Shown: positions 1 through 7,046, numbered from the stretch's first letter. The stretch: DNA of 9,827 nucleotides from Comamonadaceae bacterium (GCA_947460065.1 CANHGF010000064.1:1-9827); one strand, 5' to 3'. Made by a program: numbers and translations. Notes: generated from the sequence alone by a model not told the origin.

Positions 1-416
1 GACACCTTGCCGTCAGCCACCAGATTGCGCAGGTTCAAGCGCGCCTGCATGTCTTCGATGCGACCCGATAGAAACACCCCGTTGAGATCGGCCAGGCCAC
101 TCGCATTGGCGTCGCTGGCCAAAAAGCTCGACAAGCGGGCCTCCTGCAGCGGCAGCGCCCAGGGCTCGCCAAGGTGATCGCTGCCGCCGCTGCGGCCATC
201 CTCGCGCAGGATCAGGCAGGCCCAGTCGAGCGCGCCTTGCAAGATCCACTGCGTCTGCTGACGCTGCCGCTCATGTCGCTCGACCTCGCTGAGTCGCCAT
301 TGCTGGGCCAGGGCTGCAGCGGCCAGGCTGGCGACCAGGCTGACGGTCAGCATGGCGCTGATCAGTGCCGCCCCCGCCTGCGGCCAGCGTTTGCGGCCCT
401 TGGCTTTTCTGTTCAT
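1..416 (-). CDS. gspK: Type II secretion minor pseudopilin GspK (3' end outside window)
   Basis: GspK is the large minor pseudopilin that caps the T2SS pseudopilus tip together with GspI and GspJ. Only the first 138 residues are visible; the rest lies left of the window. The N-terminus has a basic leader (MNRKAKGRKRWPQAG), a likely prepilin peptidase site after Gly15, and a hydrophobic segment at about 16-37. The Glu usually found at position +5 of the mature pilin is absent (Ser here), as is normal for GspK. Around residues 58-95, the stretches ALDWACLILREDGR and EPWALPLQEARLSSFL are family hallmarks, followed by a LADLNGVFLSGRIEDMQARLNL segment typical of the GspK globular domain. The start overlaps the gspJ stop as ATGA, which implies translational coupling. 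It is the last gene of this run that can be seen, and further gsp genes probably follow to the left. Confidence 0.93.
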   Translation of the reverse strand, partial: MNRKAKGRKRWPQAGAALISAMLTVSLVASLAAAALAQQWRLSEVERHERQRQQTQWILQGALDWACLILREDGRSGGSDHLGEPWALPLQEARLSSFLASDANASGLADLNGVFLSGRIEDMQARLNLRNLVADGKV

Positions 417-1108
417 GGTCTGGGGCCTTCTGGGCTCTGGCTGTCGTAGGGGCGGGACCAGTCCTGCACCAAGGTGCCGCTGACCGCCTGCTCGCGGCTA
501 AGTTGCAGCAGCAGGCGCACACCGTTGGGCACGCCCGCAGCCTGGCCGGATGCGGCAGGGGTTTGCCCTGTCTTTTGATCGTCGGCCGACAGGGGATTGC
601 TCCAGCTGTTGTTGCGGAAATAGCGCAACTGCCAGCCCTCGATGCCGTAGATCGCCACTTCCCTGGCGATATCGTCCTGGCTGGGGTTGCGGGCCCAGCG
701 CTGGGCCTGAGCCCAGGCCTGGCTCAAAGCCTCACGCTGGCTCAGCGGCGGCGATTGCCAACGCACCCAGCTGCCGCGCCCTTGGTGCTGGTCAGCGATC
801 ACCCGGCGGCTCCAGGCCACCACCCGCAGGGGCTGCTCGGGCAGGCTGCGGTCGACGCGGGTGATGCGCAGCACCAGGCCGTCAAAATCCATAGGCGGTA
901 TGCCTTCTGTATCGACCATGGCTTGCAAGTCGGCGTTCCATTGCGCCAGCCCGGTTTGCAGCCGCGATACCTGGACGGTCTGCTCCTGCACCTGAGCGCG
1001 GGTGCGCAGCAGCACGTCCAAGCCACGCCAGCCCACCAGGGCCAGCACCGACATCACGGCGATGGCCACCAGCAACTCGATCAGGGTGAAGCCGCGAACG
1101 CGCTGCAT
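413..1108 (-). CDS. gspJ: Type II secretion minor pseudopilin GspJ
   Basis: GspJ is a minor pseudopilin that joins GspI and GspK in the tip complex starting T2SS pseudopilus assembly in the inner membrane and periplasm. The 231-residue product begins MQRVRG followed by FTLIELLVAIAVMSVLALVGW: a class III prepilin leader cut after Gly7, an N-methylated Phe, Glu at mature +5 and a hydrophobic helix. The length fits the family. The ATG chosen lies two bases after the gspI stop. An in-frame TTG at 1114 overlaps that stop and would add only Met-Ser, so the exact start is open. No clear ribosome binding site is seen, so coupling to gspI translation is likely. The stop overlaps the gspK start as ATGA. 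Confidence 0.94.
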   Translation of the reverse strand: MQRVRGFTLIELLVAIAVMSVLALVGWRGLDVLLRTRAQVQEQTVQVSRLQTGLAQWNADLQAMVDTEGIPPMDFDGLVLRITRVDRSLPEQPLRVVAWSRRVIADQHQGRGSWVRWQSPPLSQREALSQAWAQAQRWARNPSQDDIAREVAIYGIEGWQLRYFRNNSWSNPLSADDQKTGQTPAASGQAAGVPNGVRLLLQLSREQAVSGTLVQDWSRPYDSQSPEGPRP

Positions 1109-1110
1109 GC

Positions 1111-1485
1111 TCAAAGGTTGCCCATCACCGCCACCAGGCTGAGCAGGGGCCGTTGGTCTTGGCTGCGCACCCGGGCTTCTACCCGGCGGAAGTTGGGGTT
1201 GGGCGTGGCGCTGACCACCAGACTGCCCTGCAGGGTCTGCCCGCCTTGTTCGCAGTCAAAGTCGCCCTGTCCGATGGCCGGCAATTGCCGGCCCAGGCGC
1301 AGGCGCACCAGCTCGTTTTCGGCGCACAGTTGCGCCAGCAACTGCTCGCTCTGGCGCTGCGCGTTTTGCACCAGCGCCCCGCTCGAGCGCAAGCCAGCGG
1401 CCAGCGCTACCGCCACGATGGCCAGCGCCACCAGTACTTCGACCAGGGTGAAGCCGGGGGAGCGCACGACGGGCCTCGCAGTCAT
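1111..1485 (-). CDS. gspI: Type II secretion minor pseudopilin GspI
   Basis: GspI is the minor pseudopilin thought to nucleate the GspI-GspJ-GspK tip complex of the T2SS pseudopilus. The product has 124 residues, the usual size. Its leader ends SPG at residues 9-11, cleavage is expected before Phe12, and mature FTLVEVLVALAIVAVALAAG has Glu at +5 and a long hydrophobic helix. The following NAQRQSEQLLAQLCAENEL stretch and the late TPNPNFRRVEARV segment match the GspI fold pattern of helix then strand. The start ATG overlaps the gspH stop in an ATGA, and the stop sits against the gspJ start, so H, I, J and K are almost certainly one translationally coupled message. Confidence 0.94.
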   Translation of the reverse strand: MTARPVVRSPGFTLVEVLVALAIVAVALAAGLRSSGALVQNAQRQSEQLLAQLCAENELVRLRLGRQLPAIGQGDFDCEQGGQTLQGSLVVSATPNPNFRRVEARVRSQDQRPLLSLVAVMGNL

Positions 1486-1946
1486 GGTTGGCGTATCTCG
1501 AAGGGGCCCAGCCCGTCTGTCACGATGCTCAGCGTCTGCTTGCGCAGTTTGAGGGTAATGGCCTGGGCCGCCAGGATGGGTTCGGGGCCTAGGACCAATA
1601 GGCTATTGGCGGCCGGCCGCGTCCACTGCACTTCAATGCCTTGGTGCAGCCAAGGCTCGGCCGGTGGGTCGGTGGCGTAGCCCGTGAACCGGTAAGTACC
1701 CTCCTGGGCGCTCCAGCGCAGCGCCTGCCCGCTGCTGCGTGACCAGGAGCGGTTGCTCTCGAGGCGGCTGATCAGGCGCTCGGCTTCGCGCTGCAGGGCC
1801 TGCTGGTCCGGGTCGCGCAATGACAGGGCCACCGCTGCTGTGGCAATGGCCGCCAGCGTCATCACCACCATCAGTTCGAGCAGGGTCAGGCCGGCTTGGG
1901 CGGCGTGTGAACGGGGCCGGGCGACATGGCTGGTTGGGAGAGCCAT
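1482..1946 (-). CDS. gspH: Type II secretion minor pseudopilin GspH
   Basis: GspH is a minor pseudopilin placed between the GspI/J/K tip and the GspG shaft of the T2SS pseudopilus. The product has 154 residues. A 19-residue basic leader ends in Gly19, and the mature protein starts LTLLELMVVMTLAAIATAAVAL: Leu rather than the common Phe at +1, but Glu at +5 is present. The later globular part contains WSAQEGTYRFTGYA, typical of GspH beta-sheet regions, and the C-terminus is hydrophobic and short (GPFEIRQP). An AGGA at 1954-1957, seven bases before the ATG, supports this start. There is a 41-bp gap to the upstream gspG stop, larger than the other gaps in the cluster, and it holds a hairpin. The stop overlaps the gspI start by four bases. 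Confidence 0.92.
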   Translation of the reverse strand: MALPTSHVARPRSHAAQAGLTLLELMVVMTLAAIATAAVALSLRDPDQQALQREAERLISRLESNRSWSRSSGQALRWSAQEGTYRFTGYATDPPAEPWLHQGIEVQWTRPAANSLLVLGPEPILAAQAITLKLRKQTLSIVTDGLGPFEIRQP

Positions 1947-1973
1947 GGCAGGTTCCTGTTCGGGGGTGCCGGC

Positions 1974-1990
1974 TAGGCCCCTAGGGCCTA
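1974..1990 (-). promoter_or_regulatory. Hairpin over the gspG stop codon
   Basis: A perfect inverted repeat, TAGGCCC - CTA - GGGCCTA on the plus strand, covers the gspG stop codon (1988-1990) and lies upstream of gspH. There is no T-run after it on the minus strand, so it is not a standard terminator. In polycistronic messages such hairpins can protect the 3' end of the upstream segment or reduce read-through. Here that would favour the abundant major pseudopilin GspG over the minor ones. The structure is seen directly; the role is inference. Confidence 0.45.
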
Positions 1991-2428
1991 TTGCCAGGAG
2001 CCGATGTCGGCGTTCTTGCCCTCGCCACCGGTCTGGCCGTCGGCGCCCAGTGACATCACGTCGACCTCTCCCTTGAGGCCGGGATTGAGATACTGGTAGG
2101 GCCGGCCCCAGGGGTCGTTGGGCAGCTTGTCGAGCGTGGCGCGCCAGTTTGGCGGCAATGGGCCTGCGCTCGGGCGGCTGACCAGGGCCTGCAGTCCCTG
2201 CTCGCCAGTGGGGTAGCGCTGGTTGTCGAGCTTGTAGAGCTTGAGCGCCTGCTGCAGGTTGGCAATGTCGGTGCGCGCGGCGGTGACGCGGGCATCGTCG
2301 GCCCGGTCAAGCACATTGGGCACGATGAGGGCGGCCAGGACGCCGATGATGACCAGCACCACCATCAGCTCGATCAGGGTAAAGCCGCGCTGTCTGCGCT
2401 GTTGGCGCTTTCTCGCGGCGGCGCGCAT
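1988..2428 (-). CDS. gspG: Type II secretion major pseudopilin GspG
   Basis: GspG is the major subunit of the T2SS pseudopilus that pushes folded substrates through the GspD secretin. The product from this start has 146 residues. A very basic leader (MRAAARKRQQRRQRG) ends at Gly15, followed by mature FTLIELMVVLVIIGVLAALI with Glu at +5. The C-terminal domain has the family signatures: LYKLDNQRYPTGEQGLQAL, LPNDPWGRPYQYLNPG and a final SLGADGQTGGEGKNADIGSW region that forms the calcium-binding loop in known GspG structures. Other in-frame starts are ATG at 2452 (adds eight residues, including hydrophobic ones before the basic leader) and ATG at 2491 (overlaps gspC). The 2428 start gives the most normal leader and leaves room for the putative promoter. 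No good Shine-Dalgarno site precedes any of them. Confidence 0.95.
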   Translation of the reverse strand: MRAAARKRQQRRQRGFTLIELMVVLVIIGVLAALIVPNVLDRADDARVTAARTDIANLQQALKLYKLDNQRYPTGEQGLQALVSRPSAGPLPPNWRATLDKLPNDPWGRPYQYLNPGLKGEVDVMSLGADGQTGGEGKNADIGSWQ

Positions 2429-2491
2429 ATGAACAAGGGAAAGGGCTTGCATGGCTGGATCATAATCTGCGCATGCGCGCTCAAATGTCAT
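2429..2491. promoter_or_regulatory. Compact divergent start region of gspG and gspC
   Basis: Only 44 bases separate the chosen gspG start from the gspC start, so both promoters must lie in or beside coding DNA. On the minus strand, TATGAT (2464-2459) matches five of six -10 bases and would start transcription near 2452; an ATGACA (2491-2486) lies upstream but at a spacing 3-4 bases too long. On the plus strand, CATAAT (2461-2466) also matches five of six -10 bases and would start transcription at about the gspC ATG, implying a leaderless or very short leader. A perfect 10-bp palindrome GCGCATGCGC spans 2469-2478. These are weak motif matches, not proof of a promoter. Confidence 0.3.
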
Positions 2492-2952
2492 GGATGCCGC
2501 CGGTTTTGACCGTTTTGGTGTGGGCCCTGGTCGGCGTCAGCGCGGTCAGCTGGGCCTTGCGCCTGTCTGAGCCGGTAGCGCAGGCCACGCCCGCCGCAGC
2601 GCCCGCGCCGGTACAGGCGCGGCCGGCTGAGATTGCCAAGTGGCTGGGCGCGGCCGAAGCGTCTTCGGCCGAACCGGTGGTTTCAGCGCGTTACGTTTTG
2701 CTCGGGGTGATCGCCCAGGGCCGCCGGGGTGTGGCGCTGCTGGCGGTTGACGGGCTGCCGCCCAAACCCTATTTGGTCGGCTCGCTCATCCACGAGGGAC
2801 TGGTCTTGAAAGCGGTTGGGCCGCGCCATGCAGAACTCGCGGCCGACCGCCGCGGCCCGGTGCTGACCCGGCTAGAGCTGCCGGCTCCGCCCGAGCTGCC
2901 CGCGCCCACCGGTCTGACGGTGGTGAGCAAAACGGGCGTCGTCAAGAACTGA
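2473..2952 (+). CDS. gspC: Short GspC-like type II secretion protein (no PDZ domain)
   Basis: GspC links the inner-membrane T2SS platform to the outer-membrane secretin GspD. The product has 159 residues: a short cytoplasmic N-terminus, one membrane segment at about 8-29, an Ala/Pro-rich periplasmic linker at about 35-52, and a homology-region domain at about 70-125. That domain contains VLLGVIAQGRRGVALLAVDG and PPKPYLVGSLIHEG, both typical of GspC. The chain then ends in a Pro-rich tail; the C-terminal PDZ or coiled-coil domain of longer GspC proteins is missing. The gene is divergent from gspG and convergent with bdhA. Met5 (2485) is an alternative start. An annotation as GspN-like is possible for such short proteins, but the homology-region pattern fits GspC better. 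Confidence 0.83.
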   Translation: MRAQMSWMPPVLTVLVWALVGVSAVSWALRLSEPVAQATPAAAPAPVQARPAEIAKWLGAAEASSAEPVVSARYVLLGVIAQGRRGVALLAVDGLPPKPYLVGSLIHEGLVLKAVGPRHAELAADRRGPVLTRLELPAPPELPAPTGLTVVSKTGVVKN

Positions 2953-2966
2953 ATCTGCCCGCCCGA

Positions 2967-2984
2967 AAGGCGCCTCAGCGCCTT
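2967..2984. terminator. Hairpin between convergent gspC and bdhA
   Basis: AAGGCGC - CTCA - GCGCCTT forms a perfect 7-bp stem with a 4-base loop inside the 37-bp gap between the gspC stop and the bdhA stop. The stem ends in AA/TT pairs, but each strand has only two or three T after it, so the U-tract is poor. The position between two converging genes suggests a bidirectional terminator. Confidence 0.5.
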
Positions 2985-2989
2985 GCCAA

Positions 2990-3760
2990 TTACTGAGCGG
3001 CCCAGCCGCCGTCCATGTTCCAGGCCGCGCCGCGAACATTGTTGCCCGCCGCCGAGCAGAAAAACACCGCCAGCGCGCCCAGTTCTTCGGGGGTGGTGAA
3101 TTGCATCGAGGGCTCTTTTTCGCCCAGCAGCAGGCGGGTGGCCTCTTCATTGGAAATCTTGAGCGTCGCGGCCCGCGCATCGACCTGTTTTTGCACCAGC
3201 GGGGTCAACACCCAGCCCGGGCAGATCGCGTTACAGGTGACGCCGGTGGTGGCCGTCTCCAGGGCCGTGACCTTGGTCAGCCCCACGATGCCGTGTTTGG
3301 CGGCCACATAGGCGGCCTTCTCAGCCGAGGCAACCAGGCCGTGGACCGAGGCGATGTTGATGATGCGGCCCCAGTTGGCGGTTTTCATCGCAGGCAGGGC
3401 CAGCCGGGTGGCGTGGAAGGCACTCGACAGATTGATGGCGATGACCGCGTCCCATCGCTCGATGGGAAAGTCTTCGATCTTGGCCACATGTTGGATGCCG
3501 GCGTTGTTGACCAAAATATCGACCCGGCCGAAACGTTCTGCTGCAAATTTCATCATGGCCTCGATCTCGGCCGGCCGGCTCATGTCGGCGCCGTGAAAAG
3601 CCACTTGCACGCCCAGCGCGGCGACCTCGGCCTGCGGCCCGGCGTTGTCGCCAAAGCCGTTGAGCACCAGGTTGGCGCCTTCGGCAGCCAGGGCCTTGGC
3701 GATGCCCAGTCCGATGCCGCTGGTCGATCCGGTGACGAGTGCTGTTTTGCCCTTGAGCAT
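2990..3760 (-). CDS. bdhA: D-3-hydroxybutyrate dehydrogenase
   Basis: This cytoplasmic short-chain dehydrogenase (EC 1.1.1.30) interconverts D-3-hydroxybutyrate and acetoacetate with NAD(H), a step in the use of polyhydroxybutyrate or 3-hydroxybutyrate. The product has 256 residues, normal for the family. The Rossmann cofactor motif TGSTSGIG is at 10-17 and NNAG at 85-88. The catalytic set is Asn110, Ser138, Tyr151 and Lys155. His140 matches a substrate-contact residue known in 3-hydroxybutyrate dehydrogenases, and the end NMDGGWAAQ is characteristic of them. The start is set by a full AAGGAG six bases before the ATG; an upstream in-frame start at 3820 would add 20 unconserved residues. The gene faces away from the alpha/beta hydrolase and converges on gspC. 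The call is firm at the level of subfamily. Confidence 0.95.
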   Translation of the reverse strand: MLKGKTALVTGSTSGIGLGIAKALAAEGANLVLNGFGDNAGPQAEVAALGVQVAFHGADMSRPAEIEAMMKFAAERFGRVDILVNNAGIQHVAKIEDFPIERWDAVIAINLSSAFHATRLALPAMKTANWGRIINIASVHGLVASAEKAAYVAAKHGIVGLTKVTALETATTGVTCNAICPGWVLTPLVQKQVDARAATLKISNEEATRLLLGEKEPSMQFTTPEELGALAVFFCSAAGNNVRGAAWNMDGGWAAQ

Positions 3761-3766
3761 GTTCTT

Positions 3767-3772
3767 CTCCTT
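3767..3772 (-). promoter_or_regulatory. Strong ribosome binding site of bdhA
   Basis: AAGGAG on the minus strand lies six bases before the ATG at 3760. It is the best Shine-Dalgarno match in the window and decides the bdhA start over the longer in-frame reading from 3820. Confidence 0.85.
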
Positions 3773-3798
3773 TTGATTAGGGTGACAATGAGGTCTGC

Positions 3799-3843
3799 CC
3801 GGGGCCGCCCCCCGGCGCACTGCCTGAAACCTTTGATTATCAA
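3799..3843. promoter_or_regulatory. Inverted repeats between divergent bdhA and hydrolase genes
   Basis: The 107-bp divergent region holds two symmetric elements. CCGGGG (3799-3804) and CCCCGG (3810-3815) form a 6-bp GC stem with a CCGCC loop. TTGAT-T-ATCAA (3833-3843) is an AT-rich near-palindrome that could be an operator half-site pair or part of a promoter. I could not place a convincing -35/-10 pair for either gene. The symmetry is seen directly; any regulatory role is inference. Confidence 0.3.
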
Positions 3844-3867
3844 GCGCCTGTCTGGCGCCGAGCTTGC

Positions 3868-4779
3868 ATGACCGAACCCCAACTGCACCACCTGCATTGC
3901 AAGGACAGCACCGGCACTCACCGCATGGGCTACTGGCAGTGGGGCCAGAGCGACGCGCAGGCGGTGGTGCTGTGCGTCCACGGCCTGACGCGCCAGGGGC
4001 GCGACTTTGACGTGCTGGCCCGGGCCCTGCTGCAGGCAGCGCAGGCCCAGGGCCGGAGTTTGCGGCTGATCTGCCCCGATGTGGTGGGGCGGGGCAGCAG
4101 CGACTGGCTGGCAGATCCGGCCTTGTATCAGCCGCTGACCTACCTGGCCGACATGCAGGCCCTGCTGGTCCAGCTGCATGCGCAAGCGCCCATAGCGACG
4201 CTGGACTGGGTGGGCACCAGCATGGGCGGCATCATCGGCATGCTGGCCGCCGCTCAACCGCAGGCTTTGGTGCAGCCGATCCGCCGCCTGCTGCTCAACG
4301 ACGTCGGCCCGCAGCTCAGTTGGGCGGGCCTGGCGCGCATTAAATCCTATGTGGGGCAGGGCGGCCCGTTCGACAGCCTGCAGGCTGGCATTGCTGCGCT
4401 GCGGCAGACCCTTGCGGGCTTTGGACCGCATACCGACGAGCAGTGGCATGCCCTCAATGCTCCTATATTCAAGCAAGGCGCTGGAGGGTCTTGGGTGTTT
4501 CACTATGACCCGGCCATTGCCCTGGCTTTTGCCGGCTTGAGCGAAGCGTCCAACCAGCAGGGCGGCCAGATCATGCAAGCGCTCTACGAGCAGATCACCG
4601 CCGACACCCTGCTGCTGCGCGGGGCTGACTCCGAACTACTCAGCCGCGAGAACGCCCTGGCCATGACCGTCTGCGGCCCGCGCGCGCGCCTGCTCGAATT
4701 GGCCGGCGTGGGCCACGCGCCGACCCTGGTCGCCAGCGAGCAGTTAGTGCCTGTGCTCGACTTTTTGCTGCGCCCTTGA
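3868..4779 (+). CDS. Alpha/beta hydrolase of unknown substrate
   Basis: The 303-residue product is a cytoplasmic alpha/beta-hydrolase-fold protein with no signal peptide or membrane segment. The oxyanion-hole HG is at 38-39 (VLCVHGLTRQGRDFD). The nucleophile elbow GTSMGG at 116-121 puts the serine at 118. The likely acid is Asp254 in LLRGADSELLS, and the likely catalytic histidine is His283 in GVGHAP. A PDVVGRGSSDWL stretch at 70-81 is common in the esterase and C-C hydrolase branch. The substrate cannot be read from sequence. It is divergent from bdhA, and only 16 bp separate it from relA, with which it probably shares a transcript. An esterase acting on hydroxyalkanoate oligomers is conceivable from the bdhA neighbour but unsupported. 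The ATG lacks a strong ribosome binding site. Confidence 0.88.
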   Translation: MTEPQLHHLHCKDSTGTHRMGYWQWGQSDAQAVVLCVHGLTRQGRDFDVLARALLQAAQAQGRSLRLICPDVVGRGSSDWLADPALYQPLTYLADMQALLVQLHAQAPIATLDWVGTSMGGIIGMLAAAQPQALVQPIRRLLLNDVGPQLSWAGLARIKSYVGQGGPFDSLQAGIAALRQTLAGFGPHTDEQWHALNAPIFKQGAGGSWVFHYDPAIALAFAGLSEASNQQGGQIMQALYEQITADTLLLRGADSELLSRENALAMTVCGPRARLLELAGVGHAPTLVASEQLVPVLDFLLRP

Positions 4780-4795
4780 GCGACCGGGCCTAGGC

Positions 4796-7039
4796 ATGAA
4801 AACCGCAGCGCCGTACGGGGACGGGCATGATGCCCCTTTGGCCGGCAACCCGCTTTTGGCTGTCACCGGCCAGGCCATGCCGGAAGACGATCAGGCCCTG
4901 GCGCGCGCGCGTGCCTTTGCCCAGCCCCTGCTGGCTGGGCGACAACTCGATACTGGGGAGCCCATCCTTGAGCACGCCGATGGTGTGGCCGCCATCTTGC
5001 ACGGACTCGGCGGCTCGCCAGCCATGCAGGCGGCCAGCTACCTGGTGTATGCCTGCGATCACCTGAACAAGCCGGCGGAAGTGATTGCCGCCGGCTTCGG
5101 CCAGGGCCATGCGCAACTGGCCCTAGAGACCACCAAGCTGGTCAAGCTGCAGCGCCAGGCCCGGCTGGCGCAAGGCGCCGCTCAGCGCAGCGACGAGCGG
5201 GCGGAGCAGACCGAGACGGTGCGCAAGATGCTGCTGGCCTTCTCGCGCGACTTGCGGGTGGTGATGCTGCGCCTGGCCTCGCGCTTGCAGACCTTGCGCT
5301 ACTTTGCCGCCAGCAAGCAAGAGCCTGCGCCGGCGATGGCCCACGAATCACTGCATGTGTTTGCGTCGCTGGCCAATCGCCTGGGCATCTGGCAACTCAA
5401 ATGGGAGCTCGAGGACCTGGCTTTTCGCTTCACCGAGCCCCAGACCTACCGCGAGATTGCCCGTCTGCTCGATGAAAAGCGTCTGCAGCGCGAGGACTAT
5501 GTGCAGACCCTGAGCCAGCAACTGCAGACCGAGCTGCGCCAGCAGGGCATTGCCGTCACTGTGCATGGCCGGCCCAAGCACATTTACAGCATCTTGCGCA
5601 AGATGCGTGGCAAGTCGCTCAATTTCGACCAGGTGTTTGATGTGCGGGCCTTGCGCGTGATCGCGCCCGACGTCAAGGCCTGCTACGCGGTGCTGGCCCA
5701 TGTGCATGAGCGCTTCGCGCAGGTCGAAGGCGAGTTTGACGACTACATCGCCCGTCCCAAGGCCAATGGCTACCAGTCGCTGCACACCGTGGTGCGCGAC
5801 GCGGCGGGCCGGCCCATCGAGATCCAGATCCGCACACCGGCCATGCATGCCCACGCAGAAAGCGGTGTGGCCGCCCACTGGGCCTACAAGGAAGCGGGCA
5901 GCAAAGGCTATGCAGGCGTGTCGGCCAGCGGCCCCTACGAGGCCAAGATCGCGGTGCTGCGCCAACTGCTGGCCTGGGAGCGCGAGATGTCCGAGCCCCT
6001 GACTGGTCAGAGTGGCGGCAAGGGCGGGCTGCTCGAAGACCGCATTTATGTGCTCACCCCTGACGCTTCGGTGGTCGAACTTGCACAGGGTGCCACGCCG
6101 GTCGACTTTGCCTACAGCGTGCACACCACCCTGGGCCACCGCTGCCGAGGCGCGCGTGTAGACGGCGCTCTGGTGACGCTCAACACGCCGCTGCGCAACG
6201 GCCAGACGGTGGAGATCATCACCGCCAAGGAAGGTGGGCCCTCGCGCGACTGGCTCAACCCCGAGCTTGGCTTTCTGGCCAGCCCGCGCGCCCGGGCCAA
6301 GGTGCGCGCCTGGTTCAATGCCCTGGCCTTGCAGGGCACCATAGCCCGCGGCCGCGAGGCGGTGGAAAAGCTCTTACAGCGCGAAGGCAGGACCGCCATC
6401 GCGCTGGACGTACTGGCCGGGCAGCTGGGCTTCAAGAGCGCCGACGAATTGTTCGAGGTGGTCGGCAAGGACGAGTTTTCGCTGCGCACCATCGAGAACA
6501 TGCTGCGCCCTAGCGAGCCTGCGCCCTCGGCCGACGATCTGGTGCTGGCCAGGATGCGCGCGGGCGCCGACCGCTCGGCCCAGGGCGGCGTCCTGGTGGT
6601 GGGTGTCGACTCCCTGCTTACCCAGTTGGCCAAATGCTGCAAGCCGGCGCCGCCCGATGCGATACGCGGCTTCGTCACCCGGGGCAAAGGCGTGAGCATC
6701 CACCGCAGTGACTGCAGCAACTTTCGCAACATGGCCGCCCTCAGCCCCGAGCGGGTGATCGAGGTGCGCTGGAACGCCGCGGTGCAGGGCCCGGCGGTCT
6801 ACCCGGTGGACATTGCCATCGAGGCGGCCGATCGGCAGGGCCTGCTGCGCGATATCTCTGAGGTGTTTTCGCGCGAGAAGGTCAATGTGATCGGGGTGCA
6901 GACCCAGACGGTTCGTGACCAACATGGCAGCAGCGCCCGCATGACCTTCACTGTTGAAGTGAACGACGCCAGCCGTTTGAAAAAAGTTCTGCAGGCGGCC
7001 ACCGAGGTGGCCGGCGTGCGCTGGGCGCGTCGGCGCTGA
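4796..7039 (+). CDS. relA: GTP pyrophosphokinase RelA, synthetase-only (p)ppGpp enzyme
   Basis: RelA transfers pyrophosphate from ATP to GDP or GTP to make (p)ppGpp on stalled ribosomes, triggering the stringent response. The 747-residue product has the long-RSH layout. Residues about 30-170 are a degenerate HD hydrolase domain: where active enzymes have an HD pair this one reads SYLVYACD, and the LADRLHN-type motif is LASRLQT, so hydrolysis is not expected. The synthetase domain at about 235-360 has GRPKHIYSILRKM, Asp282 in FDVRALRV, GYQSLHT at 325-331 and Glu342 in IEIQIRT. TGS is at about 415-476, a conserved-cysteine motif (AKCCKPAPPDAIRGF, then HRSDC) at 612-640, and ACT at about 668-745. 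A separate SpoT-type hydrolase is presumably encoded elsewhere. It follows the hydrolase gene by 16 bp. The ATG has only a weak AGG nearby. Confidence 0.95.
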   Translation: MKTAAPYGDGHDAPLAGNPLLAVTGQAMPEDDQALARARAFAQPLLAGRQLDTGEPILEHADGVAAILHGLGGSPAMQAASYLVYACDHLNKPAEVIAAGFGQGHAQLALETTKLVKLQRQARLAQGAAQRSDERAEQTETVRKMLLAFSRDLRVVMLRLASRLQTLRYFAASKQEPAPAMAHESLHVFASLANRLGIWQLKWELEDLAFRFTEPQTYREIARLLDEKRLQREDYVQTLSQQLQTELRQQGIAVTVHGRPKHIYSILRKMRGKSLNFDQVFDVRALRVIAPDVKACYAVLAHVHERFAQVEGEFDDYIARPKANGYQSLHTVVRDAAGRPIEIQIRTPAMHAHAESGVAAHWAYKEAGSKGYAGVSASGPYEAKIAVLRQLLAWEREMSEPLTGQSGGKGGLLEDRIYVLTPDASVVELAQGATPVDFAYSVHTTLGHRCRGARVDGALVTLNTPLRNGQTVEIITAKEGGPSRDWLNPELGFLASPRARAKVRAWFNALALQGTIARGREAVEKLLQREGRTAIALDVLAGQLGFKSADELFEVVGKDEFSLRTIENMLRPSEPAPSADDLVLARMRAGADRSAQGGVLVVGVDSLLTQLAKCCKPAPPDAIRGFVTRGKGVSIHRSDCSNFRNMAALSPERVIEVRWNAAVQGPAVYPVDIAIEAADRQGLLRDISEVFSREKVNVIGVQTQTVRDQHGSSARMTFTVEVNDASRLKKVLQAATEVAGVRWARRR

Positions 7040-7046
7040 GCCGCTA

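Noticed and set aside
365..1552. Long plus-strand open frame of 395 codons opposite gspI, gspJ and gspK.
   Set aside because: It is an antisense reading of high-GC genes whose minus-strand products are clear pseudopilins; the translation resembles no family.
3580..4578. Minus-strand open frame of 332 codons across the hydrolase and the bdhA start.
   Set aside because: It is the shadow of the hydrolase gene; its C-terminal part is bdhA read in the wrong frame.
3868..4779. Naming the hydrolase as an intracellular polyhydroxybutyrate or oligomer depolymerase.
   Set aside because: Only the neighbouring bdhA suggests it; no substrate-specific motif is visible.
4796..5310. Bifunctional Rel or SpoT assignment for the relA product.
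   Set aside because: The HD pair and other metal-site residues of the hydrolase domain are replaced, so a synthetase-only RelA is the better call.
5348..6139. Minus-strand open frame of 263 codons inside relA.
   Set aside because: Antisense to the synthetase domain of RelA; no recognisable motifs and typical of shadow frames in high-GC DNA.
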